A stretch of 38,985 nt of DNA, from positions 1-38,985 of the forward strand of contig JAFRQP010000049.1 of assembly GCA_017428565.1 (NCBI GenBank), read 5' to 3'. Positions 7,226 to 15,711 of the stretch are shown here, piece after piece. A program made the position numbers and the translations under genes. Numbering within the stretch: position 1 is the first letter of the stretch; each line of letters starts with the position of its first letter. Source of the DNA: Oscillospiraceae bacterium. Lineage in GTDB: Bacteria; Bacillota; Clostridia; Oscillospirales; Oscillospiraceae. Under the pieces are notes generated by a model, which saw only the letters and a list, made by a program, of their open reading frames with translations, did no database searches and was not told where the DNA came from.

Positions 7226-7486
7226 ATGCGTGCGGAAAGGATCCGGGTCACGGTAAAGCTCCGGAAGGACGCGGACGCGGATGCGGTGCTGGCTGCCGCG
7301 GAGGAGGCCCTGGGCCATCCGGTGCAGCTTGTGCATCGGCTGCGCAGCTCCCCGGTGCTGTCGCTGTGGCTGCTGGATAGCGAGCTGGACACGGTTCGGA
7401 TACTCCCGGGCGTGGAGCGTGCGGCGCCGGAGGGACGGATCGGCCTTCCTCCCGCCCCGAAGCGGCCGGAGCCGGAGCTGAAATAA
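7226..7486 (+). CDS. Small protein resembling a subtilisin propeptide / inhibitor I9 domain
   Basis: An 86-aa protein with no signal peptide. The predicted order is beta-alpha-beta-beta-alpha-beta: RIRVTVKLRKDADADAVLAA, a VQLVHRL turn, SSPVLSLWLLDSELDTVRIL, then PGVERAAPEG. The last part strongly recalls the family ending (a helix, then PGV..VE) of I9 propeptides, which chaperone and inhibit subtilases. It sits directly upstream of a giant subtilase that also has its own N-terminal I9-like region. A Pro/Glu tail follows. The family assignment is by pattern only; the absence of a signal peptide means it would act in the cytoplasm unless exported otherwise. It could instead be an unrelated ferredoxin-fold protein. 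Confidence 0.6.
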   Translation: MRAERIRVTVKLRKDADADAVLAAAEEALGHPVQLVHRLRSSPVLSLWLLDSELDTVRILPGVERAAPEGRIGLPPAPKRPEPELK

Positions 7487-7508
7487 AGCTTCGGCCAAAA
7501 AGAATCTG

Positions 7509-7536
7509 TATATAAAGTGGAGACACCTTATATAAA
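7509..7536 (+). repeat. TATATAAA direct repeat upstream of the giant protease
   Basis: Two exact TATATAAA copies (7509-7516, 7529-7536) start 20 bp apart, about two helical turns. Either could serve as a -10 region, but neither has a good -35 (TTCGGC at 7490 is the best, with a 15-base spacer). They may form a regulated or activator-dependent promoter for the protease. Confidence 0.4.
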
Positions 7537-7569
7537 CCAGTCAATATTTTTTTGAAGGAGGAAAGAAGC

Positions 7570-10500
7570 ATGAGAAGGACTTGGAAAAACTTCCTGTCCT
7601 TGCTGCTGGTCTTCGCGATGGTCCTCTCCCTGGGTGCCACCGGCTTCGCTCTTGAAGAAGAGCCCGAAGTCACCGCGCCTGCGGAAGAGCCCGCCGAGGA
7701 GCCCGGCGGCACCGGTGTCGAGCTCTCGTTTGAGAAGGTCGACAACGACATCATCCCCGAGCGGCTTAATCCTGCCCACGACCCCGTGGAAGAGGAAGAG
7801 CCTCTCTACGCTGACGACGAGTACGTCCGCGTGACCATCATCCTGCAGGGCGCTTCCGCCATTGACGCGGGCTATGCCCCTGCCAGAGCCGGATCCTACC
7901 GTTCCGGCCTTCTGGCTGAGCAGCAGGCGATGGCGGAGAAGATCTCTGCCGAGGCTCTGGACGGAGCCGAGCTGGAGGTCGTCTGGAACCTGACCCTGGC
8001 GATGAACGGCATCTCTGCCTACGTGCAGTACGGCCAGATCGAAGCCATCCGCAACGTCATCGGCGTTAAGGATGTCGTGATCGAGCTCCAGTACTTCCCC
8101 ACGGAAGAGGTCGAGAACATCATCGCCACGGAGATGACCGGCGCTTCCGCCGCCTGGAACCTGGGCTACACCGGCGCGGGCAGCAAGATCGCCATCGTCG
8201 ACACCGGCCTGGACATCGACCACCAGTCCTTTGACGCCGGCGCCTTCGAGTACGCCATCGACGAGCTGAACGAGACCCGCGATAACCCCGTCGACCTCAT
8301 GGACGAGGCCGACGTGGCCGCCGTGTGGGATCAGCTGAACGCAGCTTCCTTCATCGGCAGCTACGACGGCGTGTACCGCAACGCGAAGGTCCCCTTCGCC
8401 GTCAACTATGTGGATCGTGACCTGGACATCATCCACCTCAACGACGCCCAGGGCGAGCACGGCTCTCACGTGGCGGGCATTGCCGCCGCCAACAAGTACA
8501 TCCCCAGCGGCAACGGCTATGACCGAGCCCTGGATACCGTGATGACCCAGGGCGAAGCTCCCGACGCTCAGCTGCTGATCATGAAGGTCTTCGGCAAGGG
8601 CGGCGGCGCTTACGACTCCGACTACATGATCGCCATTGAGGACGCCATGACCCTTGGCTGCGATGCGGTCAACCTGTCTCTGGGCTCCTCCGTCGCCGGC
8701 TACACCACCAACGACGAGTACGTGAATACCCTGAACAAGCTGGTCAATTACGGTCTTGTCTGGGCCAACTCTGCCGGCAACAACTACAGCTGGACCCAGT
8801 TCTCCGTCGGTCCCAACTTCCTGTATGCGGACGACGTGAACTATCAGACCGGCGGTTCTCCCGCAACCTACCACAACACCCTGTCGGTTGCGTCTGTTGA
8901 CAACACCACCGGCGTCCTGTCTGTCCCCATGCAGCTGCTCGATGGTACGAACATCACCTATTCGGAGACCTCCGGATACGGCAACGAGTCCATCAGCACC
9001 ATCCCCGGCACCTACACCTATATCATGCTGACCCGTGCCGGCTATGAGGAGGAAGACTTCGGTGCCCTTGGCCCCGACATCCTGGAGGGTAACGTGGGCG
9101 TTGCCTGGCGCGGCAGCTCTTCCTTCTACGTGAAGGCTAACGGCGCCGCTGCCAACGGAGCGGTTGCCACCATCGTGGCCAACAACCAGCCCGGCACCAT
9201 CAACATGAACCTGTCCGGCTATCTGTACTCCGCGCCTGCCGTCTCCATCATGCAGAACGACGGCTACCTGATGCTCGAGTCCGGCGAGGTGAAGGAGGCC
9301 AACGGCGTGGTCTACGTCGAAGGCACCATCATCATTCCCGAGGGCGTCAGCAACACCACCGCTTCCCCCTTCCAGCAGATGAGCAGCTTCAGCTCCTGGG
9401 GCGGCAACGGTGCCCTGACCATGAAGCCCGAGATCACCGCCCCCGGCGGCAACATCTGGGGCATCTGGGGCGCGAACAGAGGCTCCAGCAGCCCGACGAG
9501 CGCGCATGACGGCTACGAGTATATGTCCGGTACCTCCATGGCCTCTCCTCAGGTGGCCGGTACCACCGCTGTCCTGCGCCAGTACATCCGCGAGAGCGGC
9601 CTGGCGGAGAAGTTCCCCAACCTGACTGAGCGCGCCATCGCCCAGTCCCTGCTGATGTCCACCTCCATGCCTCTGCGCGAGGCGGCCACCGGCAACTACT
9701 GGTCCATCATGAAGCAGGGCTCCGGCCTGGTGGACGTGAACGCCGCCATCACCGCCCGCTCCCTGATCCAGATCGCGGCCCTGCCCGAGACCGCTCCCGA
9801 ATCCGCCTGGACCGCCATTGCCGACGGCAAGGTGAAGGTGGAGACCGGTGAAGTGTACAACGGCTTCTACACCGCGTTCACCGTGACCAACTTCAGCGAT
9901 GAGGACATGTCCCTGTACCTCAACGGTGAGCTCTTCACCCAGTTCATCAACGGCTCCTACCGCACCGAGTACACCGTTCCCGTGTATTCTCGCATCAACT
10001 GGACGGTCAACGGCGAGCCCTACACCCCGGCTGCCCTTGCCCTTGACTTCAACGGCGACGGCGTCTCCAATGGCCTGGACGCCCAGCGTCTGCTGGATTG
10101 GTGCGCTGACGATACCGTTGAGATCTACAACCTGGAGAACGCCGACCTTGACGAGGACGGCAACGTTGACACCGCCGACGCCAAGATCGCCTTCGAGACC
10201 CTGAACGGTGCTTCTGTTGAGCTGGCCGGCGGCGAGACCGCCCTGATCGAAGCCCACGTCTACTATGACATGAGCGACTACGACGCCTTCAACGGCAACT
10301 ATGTCGAGGGCTTCCTCTTCGTCCAGGAGGGCGACACCAACGACGGCGCCCTGGGTGTCCTGCACTCCATCCCCATCTATGGCTTCAACGGCAATTTCTC
10401 CGATGCCACCATGTTCGACCGTGGCTCCCGTCTGGAGTACATGTATGAGTTCGGCGATGGCGAGACGATCGCTCCTTACATGTATTATGCCAGCACCACC

Positions 10501-13500
10501 GCGGGCGGCCTGGGCGAAGCTGCGCTGGAGGAAGAGACCTTCCTGGTGCAGTATGCCGGCGACAGCGACACCTACTACTTCGGCGGCAACCCGCTGCTCG
10601 ACGACGAGACCTACCACCCCGAGCGCAACGCGCTGAACTCGGCTGACATGCTTGCCGGCGTCCGCTACACGCAGATCCGCAATGCCGGCGCTTCCCGCTT
10701 CTTCATCACCGACAAGTACGACCGTACCGTGACCGGCACTGAGATGCAGGGCGGTCGCTCCTACGCGGCCTACTACTATCAGAACCAGTCCACCTGGCAG
10801 CAGACCAGCACCTCCACCCCCTTCAACTACGTGCCCAGACACGTGAACGAAGGCGATGAGCTGACTGCTCACTTCCAGCTGGCCCTGGAGTACTACGTCA
10901 ATTCCGACGGCTCTGTCCGCTGGGATGCTCTGGGCAAGGGCAGCGAGCTGACGATCCCCTTCGTGATCGACAACACCGCTCCTGACATCGTGAGCGTCTA
11001 CCGCAACACCACCGAGGAGCCCGGCGGCGACGACTACGAGCTGCCCATCAACAGCGGTGCTGCTCAGCCCAACGAAGACGATACCCCGATCATTGACGAT
11101 CCCGAACCCACCGATGAGCCCATCGAGGGCGAAGAGGCCGCCACCGATACCCTGGAGATCATCACCCACGATAACCAGTTCATCGCGGCTGTGGCCGTCT
11201 TTACCGACGAGGGCGAGCTTCTGGACGCCAAGGGCGCTGTGGAAGACACCATCCGCGGCAAGGAAGTGTACTACAGCTTCGACCTGAAGGAGATCTTCGG
11301 CGATGAGGAAGTGTACCCCTACCTGCTGGTCCAGGTGTACGACTACGCCATGAACCTCTCCACCTACAAGATCAACTTCACCGACGAGCTGGAGGACGCT
11401 GAGGTCGAGTCCGTCACCGTCAATCCCGAAGAGGCTCTCATCATCGGCACCGGCAGCATCCGTCTGAGCGCCGACGTGCGGCCTTGGGGCATTGACGACG
11501 CGGTCGAATGGACCTCCTCCGACGAGAGCATCGTGACCGTGGACGAGGACGGCGTCGCCACCGGCGTGGCCGAGGGCACTGCCACCATCACCGCCACCTC
11601 TCTGCTGAATCCCGAGATTTCGGGCACCTGCGAGGTCACCGTCAAGTTCGTCGACAAGGATCTGAACGGCATCGTCTGGGACGAGAACGGCGCTGTGTGG
11701 TTCTCCGCCTTCAACCTGAAGACCCTGCCCGAGTATGAGAAGCTGAACGGCTCCAACCTGCGTCTGGCCATGGCTTCCCTCACCTACGACGGGTCTGGCG
11801 CTCTGTACGGCGCCACCTTCGACTCCAATGCTCATACCTCCACGCTCTACAGCGTCAACCCGAACGACTGGAGCGTCACGCCTGTGGGCGCCGAGTCTCC
11901 CATCGGCTTCATGGACATCTGTGCTGCTCCCAACAGCGGCGAGAACATCCTGCTTGGTGTGTACGGCACCTACGTCCTGCTGATCGACAAGACCACCGGT
12001 CAGTATTTGGGCGCCTTCGTCTCCGGCGCTTCCGCCAACCTGGTCGGCATTGCCTACGAGGGCTCCTACGACTACACCGCCTACGGCTACGGTTATGCAG
12101 ACTACTTCTTCCTGCTGGACGAGAAGGGCAACATCTACGAGGGCGCCATGCTGGATCAGAACGTCGTTTCCGGCTGGTTCCGTCCGTCGCGCATGGGCAA
12201 CCTGGGCTACACCTGCGATACCCCGTACTTCCAGTCCCTGTACTATGACGGCGCCAACCTGTTCTGGAGCTGCTTCAATGAGGGCGCCAACAAGGTCGAC
12301 ATCATCATGGTCGACGATCTGTGGGGCGACGGCTACATCTACAATGTGGGCAGCTTTGCCGACGGTGTGTGGCCTGTCGGCGGCCTGCTTGAGCTCGGCG
12401 TCGATACCGGCGAGTTTACGGCCGGCATCACCCAGCCCATCAGCGTTGATCGCTTCTCTTCCGAGGACTTCCTGGCTGTGATCCCCGGCGCCGAGCCCGA
12501 CGCCGAGCTGGATGAGGTTATCGAGGAGCCCATCGACGAGGAGGAGCCCATTGAGGAGCCCGCTCCCGCTGAAGAGCCCATCGAGGAGCCCGTGGGCGGC
12601 GGTCTTGACTTCGCCCGCGTGGAGCTGCCCGGCGACGCGGATCAGGAGAAGGTCGAGGAGCAGGCTGTCGTCATCATCAAGCCCGATGAGCTGATGTACA
12701 ACGGCAAGATCGTCATCGACTTCGATCCCAGCACCGTGCACCTCACCAGCATCGCTATCACCCCGCAGTACACCGCTGTCGTGGATCGCACCGAGGATCT
12801 GGGACACCTTGTCCTGGCCTGGGTCGACCTGGAGGGCATCAGCCCCGAGGATCCCATCCTCACCCTGACCTTCACGCAGGACAGCGTCGGCACCGTTACC
12901 ATCACCACCTATGAGGAGAACGAGCGCGATTCCGACAACGACGAGAACCTGCCTCGCGAGGAGCTGGTCTTCCTGGGCGCCTCCTCCATCCCCGAGGATC
13001 ACGATCACGAGTTCGAACTGGCCCACTGGATCTGGGCAGATGACTTCAGCTCCGCTGTCGCCGTGTTCTCCTGCCCGCAGGACGGCGCTTCCAAGAGCTA
13101 TGAGGCCGAGATCACGGCCTTCGCCGTGAACGCCAGCTGCACCGAACCCGGCTACATCCGCTACACCGCTACCGTCGTGGTGGACGGCGAGACCTACACC
13201 GACGAGAAGGTCGTGGAGATCCCCATCGCCGATCACCAGTACGGCGAGCCCGAGTGGAACTGGAGTGACGATCACATGAGCGCCACCGCCACCTTCACCT
13301 GCTCCATGTGCCACGAAGAGCAGGTCCTGGAGGCGGAGGTGAAGGTCAGCGCCACCAGCTCCACCTGCATGGAGCAGGGCGTTGCCACCTACATCGCTAC
13401 CGTGGAGTTCCAGGGCGAAACCTACACCGACGAGTACGAGGAGCTCCTCCCGCTCGACGAGCATCAGTACGGCGAGCCTGAGTGGAACTGGATCGACCTG

Positions 13501-14763
13501 ATGAACTGCACCGCCACCTTTACCTGCTCCGTCTGCGGCGACAAGCAGGTCCTGGAGGCTGAGATCACCGGTGCGGTCGGCTTCCCCAGCTGCACCGAGA
13601 CCACCTACAACAAGTTCATCGCCACCGTCGAGTTCCAGGGTGAGACCTACACCGATGAGAAGGACGTTGAGGTTCCTCCCACCGGCCACACCTATGCTCC
13701 GCCCACCTGGGAGTGGGATGGCTACACCGCCAAGGCCACCTTCGTCTGCATCGACTGCAGCGATGAGCAGATCCTGGATGCCGAAATCACCAGCGAGCTC
13801 AACGACGACGGCACCATCACCTTCACCGCCACGGTGGAGCTGGACGGCGAGACCTACACCGACACCAAGACCGCTCCCGTGGGCGCTCAGGTTTACGGCA
13901 GCAGCATGGTCATGGGCGAGAACTTCTCGGTCAAGGGCTACCTGTTCCTTTCCGCCGACGTTCTGGCTGACTCCGGCGCCTATGTTACCGTCAACGGCAC
14001 CAAGATCCCGGTGAAGAGCGGCAACAAGGTCAAGGTCAGCGGCAAGTACGCCTACGGCTACAGCTTCGACATCGGTCCCAAGATGTTCAACGACCAGGTC
14101 ACCATCAAGCTGTACAACGGCGCCGATGAGGAGCTCGTGATCCTGGACAAGGAAGGCGAGTACCTGCCCGACGGCTTCATCTTCACCGCGCAGGAGTACA
14201 TTGACAAGGTCATTGCCAACTCCACCGATGAGAAGCTGGTCAACACCATGATCGCGCTGAATGACTTCGGTCACTACGCGCAGGTGTACTTCAAGTACAA
14301 CACTGCGAATATCGCTCCTCTCAAGGGCGACATCAGCGCTGTGACTGCCGAGGATCTGGCCGAGTATGCCGGCGTGATCACCACCATCGACGAGGATGTC
14401 CTGACCTATGTCGGCTCCTCCATGATGCTGGAGAACGAGATGAAGATCCGCCAGTACTTCACGCTGGGTGACGGCGTGGAGCTGAGCAGCCTGACCTTCA
14501 AGATCAACGGCACCAAGGTGAAGCCGGTCCAGAAGGACGGCATGATCTACATCGAGAGCAAGAACGTGCCTGCCAAGAACCTGGATAAGCCTTACACCTT
14601 CGTTATCACCGACAGCACCGGTAAGGTTGTCTACAGCAGTGAGTACAGCGCCTTCAGCTACATCCTCAACTGCATGCAGAAGAGCACGGACGCCAAGCTC
14701 CTCAACATGGTCAAGTCCATGGTGATCTACAACCAGACCGCCAAGCTGTACTTCGGCAACTGA
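7570..14763 (+). CDS. Giant secreted multidomain subtilisin-family serine protease
   Basis: A 2397-aa exported protein; start ATG 7570 has GAAGGAGG at 8 bases. Approximate domains: signal peptide 1-28; acidic Pro/Glu linker; I9-like propeptide 84-178; S8 catalytic domain with Asp211 (AIVDTGLD), His297 (GEHGSHVAG), oxyanion Asn404 (NSAGNN) and Ser656 (SGTSMASPQ); a PA-type insert between Asn404 and Ser656; an Fn3-like domain interrupted by a dockerin (826-880); a bacterial Ig-2 domain (1278-1358); propeller-like repeats (1363-1620); an EEPIEEP linker; a cohesin-like beta-sandwich (~1691-1797); four ~75-aa CxxC repeats (1810-2104); and a duplicated C-terminal module (2110-2397). It resembles C5a peptidase/lactocepin proteases but lacks an LPxTG anchor. 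Codon choice is strongly biased (CCC, GGC, CGC; almost no CGG or GGG), unlike its neighbours, suggesting very high expression. Confidence 0.93.
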   Translation: MRRTWKNFLSLLLVFAMVLSLGATGFALEEEPEVTAPAEEPAEEPGGTGVELSFEKVDNDIIPERLNPAHDPVEEEEPLYADDEYVRVTIILQGASAIDAGYAPARAGSYRSGLLAEQQAMAEKISAEALDGAELEVVWNLTLAMNGISAYVQYGQIEAIRNVIGVKDVVIELQYFPTEEVENIIATEMTGASAAWNLGYTGAGSKIAIVDTGLDIDHQSFDAGAFEYAIDELNETRDNPVDLMDEADVAAVWDQLNAASFIGSYDGVYRNAKVPFAVNYVDRDLDIIHLNDAQGEHGSHVAGIAAANKYIPSGNGYDRALDTVMTQGEAPDAQLLIMKVFGKGGGAYDSDYMIAIEDAMTLGCDAVNLSLGSSVAGYTTNDEYVNTLNKLVNYGLVWANSAGNNYSWTQFSVGPNFLYADDVNYQTGGSPATYHNTLSVASVDNTTGVLSVPMQLLDGTNITYSETSGYGNESISTIPGTYTYIMLTRAGYEEEDFGALGPDILEGNVGVAWRGSSSFYVKANGAAANGAVATIVANNQPGTINMNLSGYLYSAPAVSIMQNDGYLMLESGEVKEANGVVYVEGTIIIPEGVSNTTASPFQQMSSFSSWGGNGALTMKPEITAPGGNIWGIWGANRGSSSPTSAHDGYEYMSGTSMASPQVAGTTAVLRQYIRESGLAEKFPNLTERAIAQSLLMSTSMPLREAATGNYWSIMKQGSGLVDVNAAITARSLIQIAALPETAPESAWTAIADGKVKVETGEVYNGFYTAFTVTNFSDEDMSLYLNGELFTQFINGSYRTEYTVPVYSRINWTVNGEPYTPAALALDFNGDGVSNGLDAQRLLDWCADDTVEIYNLENADLDEDGNVDTADAKIAFETLNGASVELAGGETALIEAHVYYDMSDYDAFNGNYVEGFLFVQEGDTNDGALGVLHSIPIYGFNGNFSDATMFDRGSRLEYMYEFGDGETIAPYMYYASTTAGGLGEAALEEETFLVQYAGDSDTYYFGGNPLLDDETYHPERNALNSADMLAGVRYTQIRNAGASRFFITDKYDRTVTGTEMQGGRSYAAYYYQNQSTWQQTSTSTPFNYVPRHVNEGDELTAHFQLALEYYVNSDGSVRWDALGKGSELTIPFVIDNTAPDIVSVYRNTTEEPGGDDYELPINSGAAQPNEDDTPIIDDPEPTDEPIEGEEAATDTLEIITHDNQFIAAVAVFTDEGELLDAKGAVEDTIRGKEVYYSFDLKEIFGDEEVYPYLLVQVYDYAMNLSTYKINFTDELEDAEVESVTVNPEEALIIGTGSIRLSADVRPWGIDDAVEWTSSDESIVTVDEDGVATGVAEGTATITATSLLNPEISGTCEVTVKFVDKDLNGIVWDENGAVWFSAFNLKTLPEYEKLNGSNLRLAMASLTYDGSGALYGATFDSNAHTSTLYSVNPNDWSVTPVGAESPIGFMDICAAPNSGENILLGVYGTYVLLIDKTTGQYLGAFVSGASANLVGIAYEGSYDYTAYGYGYADYFFLLDEKGNIYEGAMLDQNVVSGWFRPSRMGNLGYTCDTPYFQSLYYDGANLFWSCFNEGANKVDIIMVDDLWGDGYIYNVGSFADGVWPVGGLLELGVDTGEFTAGITQPISVDRFSSEDFLAVIPGAEPDAELDEVIEEPIDEEEPIEEPAPAEEPIEEPVGGGLDFARVELPGDADQEKVEEQAVVIIKPDELMYNGKIVIDFDPSTVHLTSIAITPQYTAVVDRTEDLGHLVLAWVDLEGISPEDPILTLTFTQDSVGTVTITTYEENERDSDNDENLPREELVFLGASSIPEDHDHEFELAHWIWADDFSSAVAVFSCPQDGASKSYEAEITAFAVNASCTEPGYIRYTATVVVDGETYTDEKVVEIPIADHQYGEPEWNWSDDHMSATATFTCSMCHEEQVLEAEVKVSATSSTCMEQGVATYIATVEFQGETYTDEYEELLPLDEHQYGEPEWNWIDLMNCTATFTCSVCGDKQVLEAEITGAVGFPSCTETTYNKFIATVEFQGETYTDEKDVEVPPTGHTYAPPTWEWDGYTAKATFVCIDCSDEQILDAEITSELNDDGTITFTATVELDGETYTDTKTAPVGAQVYGSSMVMGENFSVKGYLFLSADVLADSGAYVTVNGTKIPVKSGNKVKVSGKYAYGYSFDIGPKMFNDQVTIKLYNGADEELVILDKEGEYLPDGFIFTAQEYIDKVIANSTDEKLVNTMIALNDFGHYAQVYFKYNTANIAPLKGDISAVTAEDLAEYAGVITTIDEDVLTYVGSSMMLENEMKIRQYFTLGDGVELSSLTFKINGTKVKPVQKDGMIYIESKNVPAKNLDKPYTFVITDSTGKVVYSSEYSAFSYILNCMQKSTDAKLLNMVKSMVIYNQTAKLYFGN
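10045..10206 (+). other. Dockerin type I-like domain inside the protease
   Basis: Two calcium-loop repeats, DFNGDGVSNGLD..RLLDWC and DLDEDGNVDTADAKIAFETL, show the D-x-[ND]-x-D-G pattern of dockerin/EF-hand pairs. The domain sits inside the Fn3-like domain rather than at a protein end, where dockerins usually lie. Confidence 0.75.
12997..13881 (+). repeat. Four tandem ~75-codon repeats with CxxC motifs
   Basis: Repeat starts at about 12997, 13225, 13453 and 13678 (periods 228, 228, 225 bp). Each unit has H-x-[YF]-x-x-x-x-W-x-W, then A-x-F-x-C-[SIP]-x-C-like, then a Cys/Thr turn and GETYTDE near its end. Units 2 and 3 share HQYGEPEWNW and VEFQGETYTDE. Unit 1 has a degenerate Cys pair and unit 4 lacks the second Cys turn. 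Confidence 0.8.
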
Positions 14764-14781
14764 TCAGAAAGGAAATCATTC

Positions 14782-15165
14782 ATGAAGCGCAGGAATCTTT
14801 GGATCCTGCTGGCGGCCCTGGCGGTTGTGGGCATCCTGGTCTACGCCGCGCTGGGCCTCCAGGGCGGGAAAAATGAGGACGAAGCGAAGGCTTCCCAGGA
14901 GACGTCCGAAGCAGAGGACGCCCTGCCCGAGGAAGCCGAAGCGGAAGAAATCGCTTCCGACCCGGAAACCGATCCCGAGGACGCCGAACTTCCGGCGGAC
15001 GAAACTCCCCAGATTCAGACCGGCGAGGGCTCGACGCAGGAGCCCCCCGCAGAGAACCCGGGGGAGACTGAGCCCGGCGAAAACCCCGGCGAAGACCCCG
15101 GTGAAAGCTCCGACGAAGAGACGCAGGTCTCTCTGGAAGAGAACGAGCTTCCGATCTTCCCCTGA
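14782..15165 (+). CDS. Single-pass membrane protein with acidic Pro/Glu tail ending ENELPIFP
   Basis: A 127-aa protein 18 bases after the giant protease, with AAAGGAAA upstream. Residues 1-27 (KRRNLWILLAALAVVGILVY) form an uncleaved-looking signal anchor with a positive N-terminus. The rest is a low-complexity acidic tail rich in E, D, P and G, presumably outside the cell, that ends LEENELPIFP. Both ends match the 80-aa protein at 15712-15954 (R-K-S-LWILLALLAV start, LEEDELPIMAA end). It shares the protease transcript before the terminator at 15203. No known domain is seen. It might anchor, present or be cut by the protease, but that is inference. Confidence 0.75.
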   Translation: MKRRNLWILLAALAVVGILVYAALGLQGGKNEDEAKASQETSEAEDALPEEAEAEEIASDPETDPEDAELPADETPQIQTGEGSTQEPPAENPGETEPGENPGEDPGESSDEETQVSLEENELPIFP

Positions 15166-15202
15166 TCTGCCAGGCCCTGGCAAGAACGATCCAAGCAACG
15201 GG

Positions 15203-15233
15203 AACCTCCCGGCCGAAAGGCCGGGAGGTTTTC
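15203..15233 (+). terminator. Terminator of the giant-protease operon
   Basis: 12-bp stem AACCTCCCGGCC (15203-15214) with 15219-15230, GAAA loop, then TT and a pyrimidine-rich run. Confidence 0.8.
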
Positions 15234-15458
15234 CCTTCCTGGAGCAGGGGAGTGAAGAACGGCGGGAGGCTGCTGCACCCGAAAACGGCGAAGGCAAGTC
15301 CGCCGAGGAGCTATGCCTGTGGCGCATTGCTCGGGAGAGCAGAGGGGAGCGCCGGGGCGCCTCGCAGGCTGCCGCATACTCTTCGGTTCGAAAACCGTTG
15401 TCATAAAAAAGTTAACATAAAAAATACAAGAAATGAACAAATTGTCATCTTCTTGTAC
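15234..15458 (+). other. Gene-free GC-rich then AT-rich spacer with possible RNA structure
   Basis: No convincing gene. In 15302-15386 CCGAGGAG..TATGC can pair with GCATACTCTTCGG, enclosing a TGCTC-GGGA-GAGCA hairpin and a GAGCGCC/GGCGCCTC hairpin, which together look like a folded RNA. CGGTT-CGAA-AACCG (15384-15397) is a further small hairpin. I match none of this to a known riboswitch. After 15400 the sequence becomes AT-rich leading to the next promoter. Confidence 0.3.
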
Positions 15459-15487
15459 TTGACAAGGAAATCGAACTGGTGTATAGT
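15459..15487 (+). promoter_or_regulatory. Sigma-A promoter for the 33-aa peptide gene
   Basis: TTGACA (15459-15464), a 17-base spacer and TATAGT (15482-15487). It implies a leader of about 110 bases, containing a GCCGCG..CGCGGC stem near 15509-15538. Confidence 0.75.
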
Positions 15488-15606
15488 TCAACATGTAGCG
15501 AAAGCCGCGTGGGTTATGTCTACTCTGATATGCGCGGCATAGCTGTTTTGCCCGGGCCTTTCCTTCCGGCAAAGCGGTATCTGGCAGAGAAGTGGAGGAA
15601 AACAAA

Positions 15607-15708
15607 ATGAAGAAGCAGTATGAGATTCCCGAGCTGAAGGTTGCTGTTCTTGCGAAGTCCGACGTCATTGTTACCAGCCTTGGGGAAAACGAGACGCCCA
15701 TTTTCTAA
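15607..15708 (+). CDS. 33-aa peptide ending ENETPIF (putative precursor or signalling peptide)
   Basis: A short gene missed by length cut-offs. ATG 15607 has GTGGAGGA eight bases upstream (near-perfect) and a consensus promoter at 15459. The product begins MKKQYEIPELKVAVLAKSD, continues with VIVTS and ends GENETPIF. The K-x-Y-x-x-P-x-[LV]-x-V...D-V-I-x-T-S pattern recalls small unannotated peptides that I believe are common in gut clostridia. The end matches the tails of the two flanking membrane proteins (ENELPIFP, EDELPIM). There is no classic signal peptide and no cysteine. The next gene starts 3 bases after its stop. Candidates: a RiPP-like precursor, a signalling peptide, or a leader/tag substrate. 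Confidence 0.65.
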   Translation: MKKQYEIPELKVAVLAKSDVIVTSLGENETPIF

Positions 15709-15711
15709 TTT

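Noticed and set aside
7528-14274. 2248-codon open frame antisense to the giant protease
   Set aside because: Its codons are in register with the sense gene. It stays open only because the sense gene almost never uses TTA, CTA or TCA. The product is a repetitive V/G/D/H-rich string with no ribosome site at the start.
15384-15397. tRNA T-arm-like CGGTTCGAAAACCG
   Set aside because: The loop is only four bases in a self-complementary hairpin, and no acceptor, D or anticodon arm can be built around it.
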